A stretch of DNA of 64,000 bases from Yersinia intermedia (lineage in GTDB: Bacteria > Pseudomonadota > Gammaproteobacteria > Enterobacterales > Enterobacteriaceae), in contig NZ_LR134116.1 in assembly GCF_900635455.1 (NCBI RefSeq), positions 992,001-1,056,000 on the forward strand, given 5' to 3'. How positions within the stretch are numbered: position 1 is the stretch's first letter; each line of letters begins with the position of its first letter. Shown one piece after another: positions 43,967-56,794 of this stretch. The position numbers and the translations under genes are program-made. The notes beneath the pieces were generated by a model. The model ran no database searches, was not told where the DNA came from, and saw only the letters and a program-made list of their open reading frames with translations.

Positions 43967-44370
43967 TTTGATGAAACATTCAGTGCAGAACCTTGGCATA
44001 CCGCTTGTTGATAGCAGCCAGGAACGCCACTTTGTATTTCACATCCGTGTAGCAGGACTGCATTGGCTTTCATATAAGAAGCACGCGTCTGCATTCTCTT
44101 ACGGGCGGTGGCGATACTGGCTGGAGAGTCCTGAACGGTCGATTGGCAAGACTCACCGGATACTTCGCCTAAGTCGCGGAAAGGCTTGCCAACAAGCTCT
44201 TCAGCACTTTTATAAAGTTTTACCGGTGCCGGACGAGGGGCTACCGTTGGGCTGGGTTTAGCCACCGGAGGGGGTTGCTTAACCGGGTTTTCTGTGGTGG
44301 ATGGCTTTGATTGAAGCATGGAGCATCCAGTTAGCGAAAGTGCTAACAGACACAGAGGTAAAGCACGCAT
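43963..44370 (-). CDS. rcsF: RcsF, outer-membrane stress sensor lipoprotein
   Basis: A 135-residue lipoprotein that detects envelope damage and signals through IgaA to the Rcs phosphorelay. The lipobox SLTGC gives lipidated Cys16. A Pro-rich linker (about 27-50) follows; in E. coli it threads through outer-membrane proteins. The signalling domain has cysteines at 75, 110, 119 and 125, matching the two non-consecutive disulphides known in E. coli. It overlaps trmO by four bases. Confidence 0.95.
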   Translation of the reverse strand: MRALPLCLLALSLTGCSMLQSKPSTTENPVKQPPPVAKPSPTVAPRPAPVKLYKSAEELVGKPFRDLGEVSGESCQSTVQDSPASIATARKRMQTRASYMKANAVLLHGCEIQSGVPGCYQQAVCQGSALNVSSK

Positions 44371-44431
44371 AGAAATTCCTCAGCCTTTTTTATTTAAGAG
44401 GCGCTATTGAAGCAATCTATGATGCAAATAA

Positions 44432-44455
44432 CAAGACGGGCCATGGCCCGTCTTG
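44432..44455. terminator. Perfect 24-base palindrome after metQ
   Basis: Each 12-base half (CAAGACGGGCCA on both strands) makes a perfect palindrome, hence a stem with almost no loop. It lies 64 bases after the metQ stop and before rcsF, both read leftwards. On the minus strand it is followed by TTATTT. Likely the metNIQ terminator. Confidence 0.75.
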
Positions 44456-44518
44456 CAATATATTTAGCAAACACTGATTTTAGCTAACGCCATATTCAGC
44501 AAAATAGCCAATTAACAC

Positions 44519-45334
44519 TTACCAGCCTTTTACTGCACCACCGTTGAATGCTTTGTTTGCTGCATCGTAAACTTCATCAGACTGATATGCCTGAACGAAT
44601 TTCTTCACGTTTTCCGCATCTTTATTGTCTTCGCGGGCTACGATCAGATTGACGTAAGGTGACTCTTTATCTTCCACGAACAAGCCATCTTTAGCCGGTG
44701 TTAAGCCAATCTGGCTGGCGTAGGTGGTATTGATAATCGCCAAGGCGATTTGTTGGTCATCCAAAGAACGTGGTAACTGAGGGGCTTCCAATTCAACCAG
44801 TTTCAGGTTTTTAGGATTTTCAACCACATCCAACACGGTTGGCAGCAGACCAACGCCGTCTTTCAGTTTAATCAGACCCACTTTTTGCAGCAGCAACAGA
44901 GAACGGCCCAGATTGGTCGGGTCATTTGGCAGTGCGACCTGAGAACCCGGTTGTAACTCTTCCAATGACTTGATTTTCTTAGAGTAACCTGCAATCGGAT
45001 AAACGAATGAGTTACCCACAGACACTAACTTATAACCACGATCTTTAATTTGCTGATCCAGATAAGGTTTGTGCTGGAAGGCATTCAGGTCAATATCACC
45101 TTTGCTCAATGCTTCGTTTGGCAATACATAGTCGTTAAAGGTAACCAGTTCAACATCCAGACCATATTTATCTTTTGCCACTTTTTTAGCAACTTCAGCA
45201 ACTTGCTGCTCAGCGCCCACAATGACACCAACCTTAATGTGGTTTGGATCTTTCTCTGCCGGGCCGCAACCCACCAGAGCCAAGGTACCAATCAATGCAC
45301 TGACTGCCGCGATAGATTTGAATTTTAAAGACAT
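44519..45334 (-). CDS. metQ: MetQ, D/L-methionine-binding lipoprotein
   Basis: A 271-residue substrate-binding protein of the MetNIQ methionine importer, an NlpA-family lipoprotein. The lipobox ALVGC puts the lipidated cysteine at 23. Conserved segments are KVGVIVGAEQQVAEVA, FQHKPYLDQQ, and LPNDPTNLGRSLLLLQK. It is separated from metI by a 194-base gap containing an ERIC element, which is unusual within an operon. Confidence 0.95.
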   Translation of the reverse strand: MSLKFKSIAAVSALIGTLALVGCGPAEKDPNHIKVGVIVGAEQQVAEVAKKVAKDKYGLDVELVTFNDYVLPNEALSKGDIDLNAFQHKPYLDQQIKDRGYKLVSVGNSFVYPIAGYSKKIKSLEELQPGSQVALPNDPTNLGRSLLLLQKVGLIKLKDGVGLLPTVLDVVENPKNLKLVELEAPQLPRSLDDQQIALAIINTTYASQIGLTPAKDGLFVEDKESPYVNLIVAREDNKDAENVKKFVQAYQSDEVYDAANKAFNGGAVKGW

Positions 45335-45387
45335 ATCCCTTCCTCTATAGACATTCGTTAAGATGCGCCGCTGTGTGAGGCAGTCGC

Positions 45388-45512
45388 TATACCCTTAGTA
45401 CTTGGCGCTGCCGGGTTGTTAGCTAGGTTCACTTACCCAAACCACTTATTTAAGTAAGTGATTCGGGGTGTGTTCGCTTGCTGCCTACCTGCAACATCAA
45501 TTTCTTTGGGTA
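45388..45512. repeat. ERIC element inside the metNIQ operon
   Basis: A 125-base element from TATACCC (45388) to TTTGGGTA (45512). Its core is CACTTATTTAAGTAAGTGAT-like, and its arms are GTACTTGGCGCTGCC and CTGCAACATCAATTTC. It fills most of the metI-metQ gap and would be transcribed as part of the operon mRNA. Confidence 0.85.
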
Positions 45513-45528
45513 ATTGATGTGTTAAGAA

Positions 45529-46182
45529 CTATTTGTGGGTAACGGCTTTTACGATCCGATCGCCACTGAGCTGAATCAGGTAAACCAAAATTACTAATAA
45601 TACCAATACAGTATTCATTACTGTGGCGTTATAGCCAATGTAACCATACTGATAACCGATCTGGCCTAAGCCACCGGCACCGACTGCACCACCCATCGCG
45701 GAATAACCGACCAAGGTAATTAATGTAATAGTGGCTGCATTCACCAAGCCAGGTAGGGCTTCGGGCAACAACACCTTTTTAATAATTTGCATTGGGGTCG
45801 CCCCCATCGCACGGGCTGCCTCAACCAAACCAGATGGAATCTCTAGTAGGGCATTCTCCACCATACGGGCAATAAAGGGAGCTGCACCGACTGTTAATGG
45901 CACAATCGCCGCCTGTAAACCGATCGATGTACCGACAATCATCCGAGTGAATGGAATCATCCATACCAATAAGATAATAAAAGGTATGGAACGGAAAATA
46001 TTCACAACCCCAGACAGGGTGCGGTAAATCTTATTGTTGGCGATAATTTGCCCTGGGCGGGTGACATACAGCAGCACCCCAACCGGTAGTCCCAGTACAA
46101 AACCAAAGAAACCAGACACAAAAGTCATCATCAGAGTTTCCCAAACGCCTCGGCCCATTAACCACATCATTGCCTCAGACAT
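45529..46182 (-). CDS. metI: MetI, methionine ABC transporter permease
   Basis: A 217-residue inner-membrane permease with five predicted transmembrane segments. The EAA loop that docks to the ATPase is [20 protein letters not shown] (about residues 140-160). It works as a dimer with two MetN subunits. Its start overlaps the end of metN by eight bases, so the two are coupled. metQ follows after the ERIC element. Confidence 0.95.
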   Translation of the reverse strand: MSEAMMWLMGRGVWETLMMTFVSGFFGFVLGLPVGVLLYVTRPGQIIANNKIYRTLSGVVNIFRSIPFIILLVWMIPFTRMIVGTSIGLQAAIVPLTVGAAPFIARMVENALLEIPSGLVEAARAMGATPMQIIKKVLLPEALPGLVNAATITLITLVGYSAMGGAVGAGGLGQIGYQYGYIGYNATVMNTVLVLLVILVYLIQLSGDRIVKAVTHK

Positions 46183-47206
46183 AACCCAGAACCTCTACTT
46201 TTACATGATGATCTTGCAAAAACTTGATAGCAGCGAGGCCATCTTGATCGTCGCCATGCAGCTCAGCCAGCATGACACCAAACTTAACGCCACCGGCATA
46301 ATCCATCTGTGAACTGAGAATCCCGATATCAATATTGAAACGGCGCACCGCTTGCGAAATTAGCGGAGCGTCAACAGACTGGCCGGTGAACTCCAATTTC
46401 AGCAGTGGAACGCGATCCGCAGTTGGTTCCTGCGTCATACGCTGGGCGTAATCTTCTGGAATATCTAAATGAAGTGTTGATTGAATAAATTGTTGTGCCA
46501 GTGGGGTTTTCGGATGCGAAAATACTTCACTCACACTGTCTTTCTCAATCAACTTGCCTTCACTTATTACAGCAACCTGATCACAGATGCGTTTCACCAC
46601 ATCCATCTCATGAGTAATAAGTAAAATGGTTAGGCCCAAACGACGATTAATGTCTTTGAGCAACTCCAGAATCGAACGGGTGGTTGCCGGGTCTAATGCG
46701 CTGGTGGCTTCATCGCACAACAAGACTTTAGGGTTACTGGCTAAAGCACGTGCGATAGCAACACGCTGCTTCTGACCGCCAGACAGATTAGCCGGATAAG
46801 CATCTTGCTTATCAGCCAAACCAACCAGATCCAACAGTTCGGTAACTCTCTTCTTTATATCTGCGCGTGACGTGTTGTCCAGCTCAAGAGGCAACGCAAT
46901 ATTGCCATACACCGTGCGGGATGACAGTAAATTGAAATGCTGAAAAATCATACCGATTTGACGACGTGCGCGAGTCAATTGACCTTCGGATAATGTTGTT
47001 AGATCTTGGCCATCAACCAGAACCTGACCACTGGTTGGGCGCTCTAACATATTGGCACAGCGAATCAGTGTACTTTTACCGGCACCTGATGCACCGATAA
47101 CGCCATAAATTTGCCCCGCAGGGACGTGTAGACTCACGTCTGTAAGCGCGGTAATGGTGCGCGAACCCTGTTGGAACACTTTGCTGATGTGAGAAAGTTT
47201 AATCAT
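46175..47206 (-). CDS. metN: MetN, methionine ABC transporter ATPase
   Basis: A 343-residue ABC ATPase. Walker A is GASGAGKST (38-46), the signature LSGGQ is at 141-145, and Walker [13 protein letters not shown] has Glu166. The C-terminal NIL/ACT-like domain (about 260-343) binds methionine and gives trans-inhibition in the E. coli transporter. It is the first gene of metNIQ, behind a promoter with MetJ boxes in its spacer. Confidence 0.96.
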   Translation of the reverse strand: MIKLSHISKVFQQGSRTITALTDVSLHVPAGQIYGVIGASGAGKSTLIRCANMLERPTSGQVLVDGQDLTTLSEGQLTRARRQIGMIFQHFNLLSSRTVYGNIALPLELDNTSRADIKKRVTELLDLVGLADKQDAYPANLSGGQKQRVAIARALASNPKVLLCDEATSALDPATTRSILELLKDINRRLGLTILLITHEMDVVKRICDQVAVISEGKLIEKDSVSEVFSHPKTPLAQQFIQSTLHLDIPEDYAQRMTQEPTADRVPLLKLEFTGQSVDAPLISQAVRRFNIDIGILSSQMDYAGGVKFGVMLAELHGDDQDGLAAIKFLQDHHVKVEVLGYV

Positions 47207-47279
47207 ATTATTCTTATTTTATCGTCGTTTCCGTGGCTAGATAAAAAGTAAACTTCAGCGGAACCGAAGTATAGATTGG

Positions 47280-47308
47280 ATGTTAAGGCGTCTAGATGGC
47301 TAAGTCAA
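47280..47308 (-). promoter_or_regulatory. metNIQ promoter with MetJ operator in the spacer
   Basis: On the minus strand TTGACT (-35, 47308-47303) and TAACAT (-10, 47285-47280) are 17 bases apart. The spacer holds two adjacent 8-base met boxes at 47286-47301: AGGCGTCT (7/8 of AGACGTCT) and AGATGGCT (6/8), as read on the plus strand. MetJ with SAM represses by binding such tandem boxes. The position predicts direct blocking of RNA polymerase. Confidence 0.85.
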
Positions 47309-47392
47309 CTGGCAACCGCGATTCTCTTCCATTCTCAATCGGCAATAAAACATGCGATACTAATGGGGTTTACAGCCCTCAGGAGCAGATAA

Positions 47393-47959
47393 GTGACTCA
47401 GCCCGTCCCCGCAATATTTTTAGATCGTGATGGTACAATTAATGTTGATCACGGTTATGTCCACGAAATTGATAACTTCCAGTTTATAGACGGTGTTATT
47501 GATGCTTGTCGTGAATTGAAAGACATGGGTTTCGCTTTGGTATTGGTAACCAATCAATCGGGTATTGCACGCGGTATGTTTACCGAAGAGCAATTTGTAA
47601 GTCTCACCGAGTGGATGGATTGGTCTTTGGCTGATCGTGGTGTTGATCTGGATGGCCTCTACTTCTGCCCGCATCACCCCGATGGCAGTGTAGCGGAGTT
47701 CCGTGAAACATGTGAATGCCGCAAACCGCTGCCAGGTATGTTACTGCAAGCACAAAGCGAATTGAACATTGATATGGCTTCTTCTTATATGGTTGGCGAC
47801 AAAATTGAAGATATGCAGGCAGCATTAGCGGCTAATGTCGGTACTAAAGTGTTAGTCCGCACCGGTAAGCCTGTTAGCGCAGAAGGTGAGGCGATAGCTG
47901 ATTGGGTGCTAAATAGCCTGGCTGATCTGCCAAAAGCGATAAAAACGCATCATAAGTAG
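47393..47959 (+). CDS. gmhB: GmhB, D-glycero-beta-D-manno-heptose 1,7-bisphosphate 7-phosphatase
   Basis: A 188-residue HAD phosphatase of ADP-heptose synthesis for the LPS inner core. The catalytic motif FLDRDGTIN has Asp11 and Asp13. The zinc ligands are Cys92, His94, Cys107 and Cys109 ([14 protein letters not shown]). [14 protein letters not shown] is HAD motif IV. The start is GTG at 47393 behind CAGGAGCAG. It is divergent from metN and lies just before the rRNA operon, as in E. coli. Confidence 0.95.
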   Translation: MTQPVPAIFLDRDGTINVDHGYVHEIDNFQFIDGVIDACRELKDMGFALVLVTNQSGIARGMFTEEQFVSLTEWMDWSLADRGVDLDGLYFCPHHPDGSVAEFRETCECRKPLPGMLLQAQSELNIDMASSYMVGDKIEDMQAALAANVGTKVLVRTGKPVSAEGEAIADWVLNSLADLPKAIKTHHK

Positions 47960-48392
47960 CCGTTGCGTTCAAATAATCAGCAGTTGGAAAAAACTTTAAG
48001 ATAAACCCTTGCCATTCTGAAGCGGCTCCCTATAATGCGCATCCATCGACACGGCGCTGTGAGCAACTTCACAGAGTGGCCGGGAAGAGCAGAGAAAATT
48101 AACTAATTAAGTTGTTGACTCTGTAGCGGGAAAGCGTATTATCTGCCTCCCGCGTTACCGTAAGATTCGCCGAAAGGCAAACGGGTAACGAACGCTCTTT
48201 AACAATTTATCAGACAATCTGTGTGGGCACTCGCAAGACGATATCGAAGCCTGTTTCGGCAGGCAGAAGAAATATCAAAGTCTTGAAGAGTGACCAAAGC
48301 AGTACACATTTGAACTTCGGTTCGAATGCTTATTTGCAGAAAGTAATCTTTGAGCATCGCTGCTTTTATTAGCAGCAAATCAAACAAATCTT
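47960..48392 (+). promoter_or_regulatory. rRNA operon promoters P1 and P2 and leader
   Basis: P1: TTGCCA at 48009-48014 and TATAAT at 48031-48036, 16 bases apart, with an A-rich UP-like stretch before it (AAAAAACTTTAAGATAAA). P2: TTGACT at 48115-48120 and TATTAT at 48137-48142, also 16 bases apart. The antitermination boxA CGCTCTTTAACAA is at about 48193-48205. TCAGACAATCTG at 48210-48221 is complementary to bases after 16S (49967-49978), forming the RNase III processing stem. Confidence 0.9.
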
Positions 48393-49935
<1,543 letters not shown>

Positions 49936-49966
49936 CCTAACGATACGCATTGCGTAGTGTCCACAA

Positions 49967-49978
49967 CAGATTGTCTGA
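49967..49978 (+). other. 16S RNase III processing stem, 3' strand
   Basis: CAGATTGTCTGA is the exact complement of TCAGACAATCTG at 48210-48221 upstream of 16S. The two strands bring the ends of the precursor together for RNase III cleavage, a known feature of rRNA operons. Confidence 0.85.
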
Positions 49979-50071
49979 TGAATGTAAATGAGCAAGAGCA
50001 CCTGTTGATGTTGTGAGTTTCGACTCATGCTGATGCGAAACGGTTAGATTTCGGTTTAATCGGAACTTCGT

Positions 50072-50147
50072 GTCCCCATCGTCTAGAGGCCTAGGACACT
50101 GCCCTTTCACGGCTGTAACAGGGGTTCGAATCCCCTTGGGGACGCCA
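50072..50147 (+). tRNA. gltT: tRNA-Glu (anticodon UUC)
   Basis: A 76-base tRNA beginning GTCCCCATCGTCTAGAGGCC with anticodon TTC in CCCTTTCACGG, T-loop GGTTCGAATCC and encoded CCA. It is the only tRNA in the 16S-23S spacer, the Glu-type spacer. The symbol is by analogy with the family and the suffix is arbitrary. Confidence 0.97.
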
Positions 50148-50507
50148 CTCCGATAATGTGTGAAAGACATTATCAACTGAATATCTTAAAGATGACTTTA
50201 ACGAGTCGTGTTTAAGATATTGCTCTTTAACAATCTGGAACAAGCTGAAAATTGAAACAATACAGCTGAAACTTATCTCTCCGTAGAATGACTGAGATAA
50301 GGATTAACCTGTATTAGAGTCTCTCAAATAATCGCAATGCCAATGTGTTTATCATTGTTGCAGTGTGAGCGAGAAGACACTCAGCCAGGCGTACAGCGCA
50401 CAGCAACCGGAGTGAACTCAACGTTCATGAAGATTGCGCGCACTGCACAACACAGCAGAGTGTGTTCACAGCCACACCAATAACGAAAAAACATCTTTGG
50501 GTTGTGA
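50148..50507 (+). promoter_or_regulatory. tRNA-Glu to 23S spacer with second boxA
   Basis: This 360-base spacer holds a second antitermination boxA (TGCTCTTTAACAATCTGG at about 50221). Near its end, CTTTGGGTTGTGAGGTTAAG pairs with CTTAACCTTACAACACCAAA across the 23S gene, the 23S processing stem. No gene is seen in it. Confidence 0.8.
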
Positions 50508-53414
<2,907 letters not shown>

Positions 53415-53528
53415 ACAACACCAAAGGTGTTTTGTGTTTGAGAGAGAATGATATTTTCAGCGAATGTTCCGAGATTGGGCTGGCTGGCTGTGTGAAGAAT
53501 TGCATAGCGGGTTAGTTTAGACAGAATT

Positions 53529-53648
53529 TGCCTGGCGGCCTTAGCGCGGTGGTCCCACCTGATCCCATGCCGAACTCAGAAGTGAAACGCCGTAGCGCCG
53601 ATGGTAGTGTGGGGTCTCCCCATGCGAGAGTAGGACACTGCCAGGCAT
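53529..53648 (+). rRNA. rrf: 5S ribosomal RNA
   Basis: A 120-base gene from TGCCTGGCGGCC to ACTGCCAGGCAT, whose ends pair. It lies 114 bases after 23S. Confidence 0.99.
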
Positions 53649-53770
53649 CAAACACGAGTTATCAGAGTGACATCTGGTAACTGACAAAATCGCGTAGAGC
53701 GGTTTTGCACAGCGCGGAGCGCTGGCCCTGTAAGGGTAAGTATCGGGAAGATACACGTAAAAGAATCGGT

Positions 53771-53847
53771 GGAGCGGTAGTTCAGTTGGTTAGAATACCT
53801 GCCTGTCACGCAGGGGGTCGCGGGTTCGAGCCCCGTCCGTTCCGCCA
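53771..53847 (+). tRNA. aspT: tRNA-Asp (anticodon GUC)
   Basis: A 77-base tRNA beginning GGAGCGGTAGTTCAGTTGG with anticodon GTC (CCTGTCACGCA), T-loop GGTTCGAGCCC and encoded CCA. It is the distal tRNA of the rRNA operon, as in E. coli rrnH and rrnC. The symbol suffix is by analogy. It borders the accessory gene cluster. Confidence 0.97.
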
Positions 53848-53854
53848 CTTATTG

Positions 53855-53886
53855 CAAAACCCTGAATCTCTGATTCAGGGTTTTTT
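53855..53886 (+). terminator. rRNA operon terminator
   Basis: CCCTGAATC (53860-53868) and GATTCAGGG (53872-53880) pair over a 3-base loop with AAAA/TTTT extension and six T residues. Confidence 0.95.
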
Positions 53887-54116
53887 GCATTATAATTTTT
53901 GTATATTATTGATCTGCTAGATATATCCCTGCGGCAAAATCCAACTACAACTCTCTTATTGTCAGATTGCTACTCCACCATCAGGCTCTCCGTGTTATTT
54001 ATGATTTTAATTTAATGGGTTATTTACCACATGTATAAATATAATTGTATGGATAAGAGTGGCTTGGGTGCACTATAGGAATGGAATGAGGGGATATTAA
54101 CTTTTCATGGAGGTAA

Positions 54117-54133
54117 GCCCTCCGATAGAGGGC
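54117..54133 (-). terminator. Possible terminator of the methyltransferase gene
   Basis: GCCCTC and GAGGGC form a 6-bp stem with a 5-base loop seven bases beyond the stop of the minus-strand gene at 54140. The preceding 230 bases (53887-54116) hold nothing recognisable. Confidence 0.45.
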
Positions 54134-54139
54134 ATAATG

Positions 54140-55249
54140 TTATACGGGCTCTTTACGGCAAATTAATAATGTATGCCCAATACCAAGGCCATCAATATCT
54201 TTCTCAACATAGAATCCAGCAGCAGATAAACACTGGTAAAAAGTATCTGAATGATAAAAACGGCTATTACCGTTAGCCATACATGTAAAATAAAGAGATG
54301 AGGCATTCAAACTGAATGCACCAGCCTCAAATTGTTGCCTATCCCAAAATATCTCCATGATACATACGTAGCTATCAGGTTTCATTGCACGATGAATAAG
54401 CTTAAGAATATGGATGATTCTTTCTTCACTAAAGCAGTCTAGGAATTGGCTCATCCACCAAACGTCGGCTTCTGCTGGCAAACTATCGGCTAATAACAGA
54501 TCCACCGGATACGTAGTGATGCGCTCGCTATAGCCTTTGTTTTTGACGTTCTCGTTGGCGAGAACTAATTGTTGCGGTAAATCCAGCAATGTTATTCTCA
54601 CGTCAGGGTTATAGGCAGCACATTGTAAAGCCCACTTACCGGTATTGGCTCCAATGTCATAGATATGTTTTGGTTCAAGATCAAAAATAACTTTTAGTGC
54701 AAGCTGAAAAGCGTTGTCGGAATAAAAATGATCAAAGGCGAACCAACTTTCACGTGCGGCAGTTGGCAACTCACTCAGGGCAGGGTAAATAGTTGGCCAC
54801 TCACCAAATACGGATAATCCGGCAGGCTTTCCTGTCTCTAGTGCTTCTTTTAGGTTGAATAACCCCTGATAACAAACGTCCTGTGTGAAGTCCATATTTA
54901 CGCGGGTCATTTGGTCATGCAATAAGTAGTGACCAACTTTACCCAGATAAAATCGGTTTTCCTGCTGGTAGAGAATATTACCACTAAGCCCCATATCTAG
55001 CAGGATACTGATTGCATATCGACTTAGTGGGCAATACGACTGAAGCTCATCAAGAGTAATACCATTTTTACCTGATTCATCTAATGCGGCTAGAATTCCT
55101 GATTCTCTCAGGTTAAGCGCAGCTTGAAATAGCATAGGGGCAAAAGCTATTTTCTGAGCTTCAGTTATTGCCGCCAAAGCACTGATTTGGTCTTTGTCAT
55201 ATCCGTAGCGCAAGCTTACGTCCTCGTAATTCAGGTAATAGCTCACCAT
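54140..55249 (-). CDS. SAM-dependent methyltransferase of aryl-polyene cluster (ApeB-like)
   Basis: A 369-residue class I methyltransferase of the O-methyltransferase/DUF architecture. The N-terminal helical part (about 25-115) resembles the winged-helix dimerisation domain of such enzymes. The SAM-binding motif IYDIGANTGKWAL is at residues 196-208, followed by LLDLPQQL and the acidic VWWMSQFLDCFSEE. In aryl-polyene loci an ApeB methyltransferase is thought to methylate the aromatic head group. The gene is read away from the rest of the cluster, next to a lipoprotein gene on the same strand, so assignment to the cluster rests on neighbourhood. It could act on another small phenolic substrate. 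Confidence 0.75.
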   Translation of the reverse strand: MVSYYLNYEDVSLRYGYDKDQISALAAITEAQKIAFAPMLFQAALNLRESGILAALDESGKNGITLDELQSYCPLSRYAISILLDMGLSGNILYQQENRFYLGKVGHYLLHDQMTRVNMDFTQDVCYQGLFNLKEALETGKPAGLSVFGEWPTIYPALSELPTAARESWFAFDHFYSDNAFQLALKVIFDLEPKHIYDIGANTGKWALQCAAYNPDVRITLLDLPQQLVLANENVKNKGYSERITTYPVDLLLADSLPAEADVWWMSQFLDCFSEERIIHILKLIHRAMKPDSYVCIMEIFWDRQQFEAGAFSLNASSLYFTCMANGNSRFYHSDTFYQCLSAAGFYVEKDIDGLGIGHTLLICRKEPV

Positions 55250-55311
55250 TTAGCATGATCCAGCTTGAATGGTGAGCATGGATTTTAGATAACTATTTGT
55301 TATATATGGTT

Positions 55312-55698
55312 TTATATTGACAGGCGATTTAGTTGAATCTGGATATCTTTATTCAAGTTAGCGATCCAGCGATTATATTTTGAGTGTATCTTTCCATTTT
55401 TGGCATCCATATTAGTACTGCCAATGTATTTTATTTGGTAATTATTAGCATTGTAATTAATTTGAATTTCAACTGTATGGTCGCGATTTATTAGCTTCCC
55501 ATTAATCACGCCTTCAGCGGCAGGTATCATTACCCAACCACGGTTTATCCCACCTGCCAGAATCGCTTTTTGTACTTCTGCGGTTGTGTGACTACCGATT
55601 ACTGTTTGGCTAACGTTTTGGATAGGTATCGTACCTGCACATCCAGTAATAAATACGATAGATACCAACCCGACTAAGAGTGTTTTTAATAGTTTCAT
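55312..55698 (-). CDS. Small lipoprotein of unknown function
   Basis: A 128-residue predicted lipoprotein. A basic start (MKLLK), a hydrophobic stretch and the lipobox FITGC put the lipidated cysteine at 20. The rest looks like a single alpha/beta domain, with TTAEVQKAILAGGINRGW and a beta-rich C-terminal half (HTVEIQINYNANNYQIKYIG). I do not recognise a characterised family. It sits 62 bases upstream of the methyltransferase on the same strand. Because such clusters place or transport lipid-linked pigments at the outer membrane, a helper role there is possible but unproven. Confidence 0.75.
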   Translation of the reverse strand: MKLLKTLLVGLVSIVFITGCAGTIPIQNVSQTVIGSHTTAEVQKAILAGGINRGWVMIPAAEGVINGKLINRDHTVEIQINYNANNYQIKYIGSTNMDAKNGKIHSKYNRWIANLNKDIQIQLNRLSI

Positions 55699-56077
55699 GA
55701 TGATCCAATTAATTAATAATTTTCATGTTAGCCATAGGAGGCGTAACGAAAGAATGCTAAATAGCCAAGATAAAATACTCTGACTGATTCTAATACACAA
55801 ATATTCTTATGTTTATTTTGTTTTAACTAAATGTAAAATTTATGTTTTATGTTGTTTCGTGCTTTATTTTTAAATTAAATTAGATTTAATTAATTATTTA
55901 TCTAAAGAAGATGGAATTTATGCCGATAAATAAGATATTTTCCTTATTTCTTTTCAAATGAGCGCCATATGAATAGCCGATAATTAAACCAAAGAATAAT
56001 GAATAAAGTTTTTAAATGCTTTTTACCAAAAAATAGAATAAATTATCTCGTTTTGCTGTCTGGGAAGTTCTGATATC
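55699..56077. promoter_or_regulatory. AT-rich divergent intergenic region
   Basis: A 379-base gap between the lipoprotein (-) and the chain-length factor (+). It is strikingly AT-rich, especially 55795-56050, with runs such as TTAAATTAAATTAGATTTAA. It must contain promoters for both directions, but no clear sigma-70 pair or operator palindrome stands out. The composition resembles H-NS-bound enterobacterial DNA; that is inference only. Confidence 0.55.
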
Positions 56078-56794
56078 GTGACTCATTCATTGAATATATT
56101 GAACTGGTGTGCTTTAGCTCCTGGTATGGGGGGGCAAGAGCTCTGGCTGGCTTGGGCGCGAGAGGGTGAACATTCGGTTAGATGGCAAGGGGATCTACCC
56201 AAGTCAGCGCATATCCCTATGATGTCCGCTAGAAGAATGAGCACAGGTAGCCGGTTGGCTGTTGAAGCAGGGCTTTCATTGCTCGAGGGTGCAACGGCTG
56301 ATATGGCAATATTTACCAGCCGGCATGGGGAATTAGAGCGTACTTATAAAATATTGCAATCTCTCCATCAGCAGCAGAATATTTCGCCAACAGATTTTGC
56401 CATGTCAGTGCATAATACCGCATCAGGATGGTTAACTATTACGGCAAACGATACAATGCCGGTGACATCTCTTGCCGCTGGCATCGACAGTTTTCAACAA
56501 GGCATAGTTGAAGCGATGGGAATGCTGGCTGGTGGCGCTGAGCGCGTGCTATTGGTTGATTTCGATGGAGCAATACCTGATTTTTATCATTCTCAGACTT
56601 CTCCAATAGGGCTGCCCTATGCCTTAGCATTACTGTTAACCGCTGGTGACGATCTACAGTGTGAATGTATTTCTAAGGTTGATGTTAGTGAGCCAAAATT
56701 GCCTCAGGGTCTGAACTTTCTGCGTAATTGGTTGAGTGAAAAGAGTTCCTTCGTTATACAAGGTCAGCATAATAATTGGCAATGGAGTCAGTGA
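56078..56794 (+). CDS. apeC: Beta-ketoacyl synthase-like chain length factor (ApeC-like)
   Basis: A 238-residue protein of the short ketoacyl-synthase-like family (beta-ketoacyl synthase N-terminal-like, chain length factor). It shows MTHSLNILNWCALAPGM, MSARRMSTGSRLAVEAGLSL, FTSRHGELERTYKIL and SVHNTASGWLTI. There is no catalytic-cysteine domain of full length. In the aryl-polyene system of Xenorhabdus, ApeC forms a heterodimer with the ketosynthase ApeO. The partner ketosynthase is not in this window. The start is GTG at 56078 after GGGAAG. The stop overlaps the next start (TGATG). Confidence 0.87.
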   Translation: MTHSLNILNWCALAPGMGGQELWLAWAREGEHSVRWQGDLPKSAHIPMMSARRMSTGSRLAVEAGLSLLEGATADMAIFTSRHGELERTYKILQSLHQQQNISPTDFAMSVHNTASGWLTITANDTMPVTSLAAGIDSFQQGIVEAMGMLAGGAERVLLVDFDGAIPDFYHSQTSPIGLPYALALLLTAGDDLQCECISKVDVSEPKLPQGLNFLRNWLSEKSSFVIQGQHNNWQWSQ

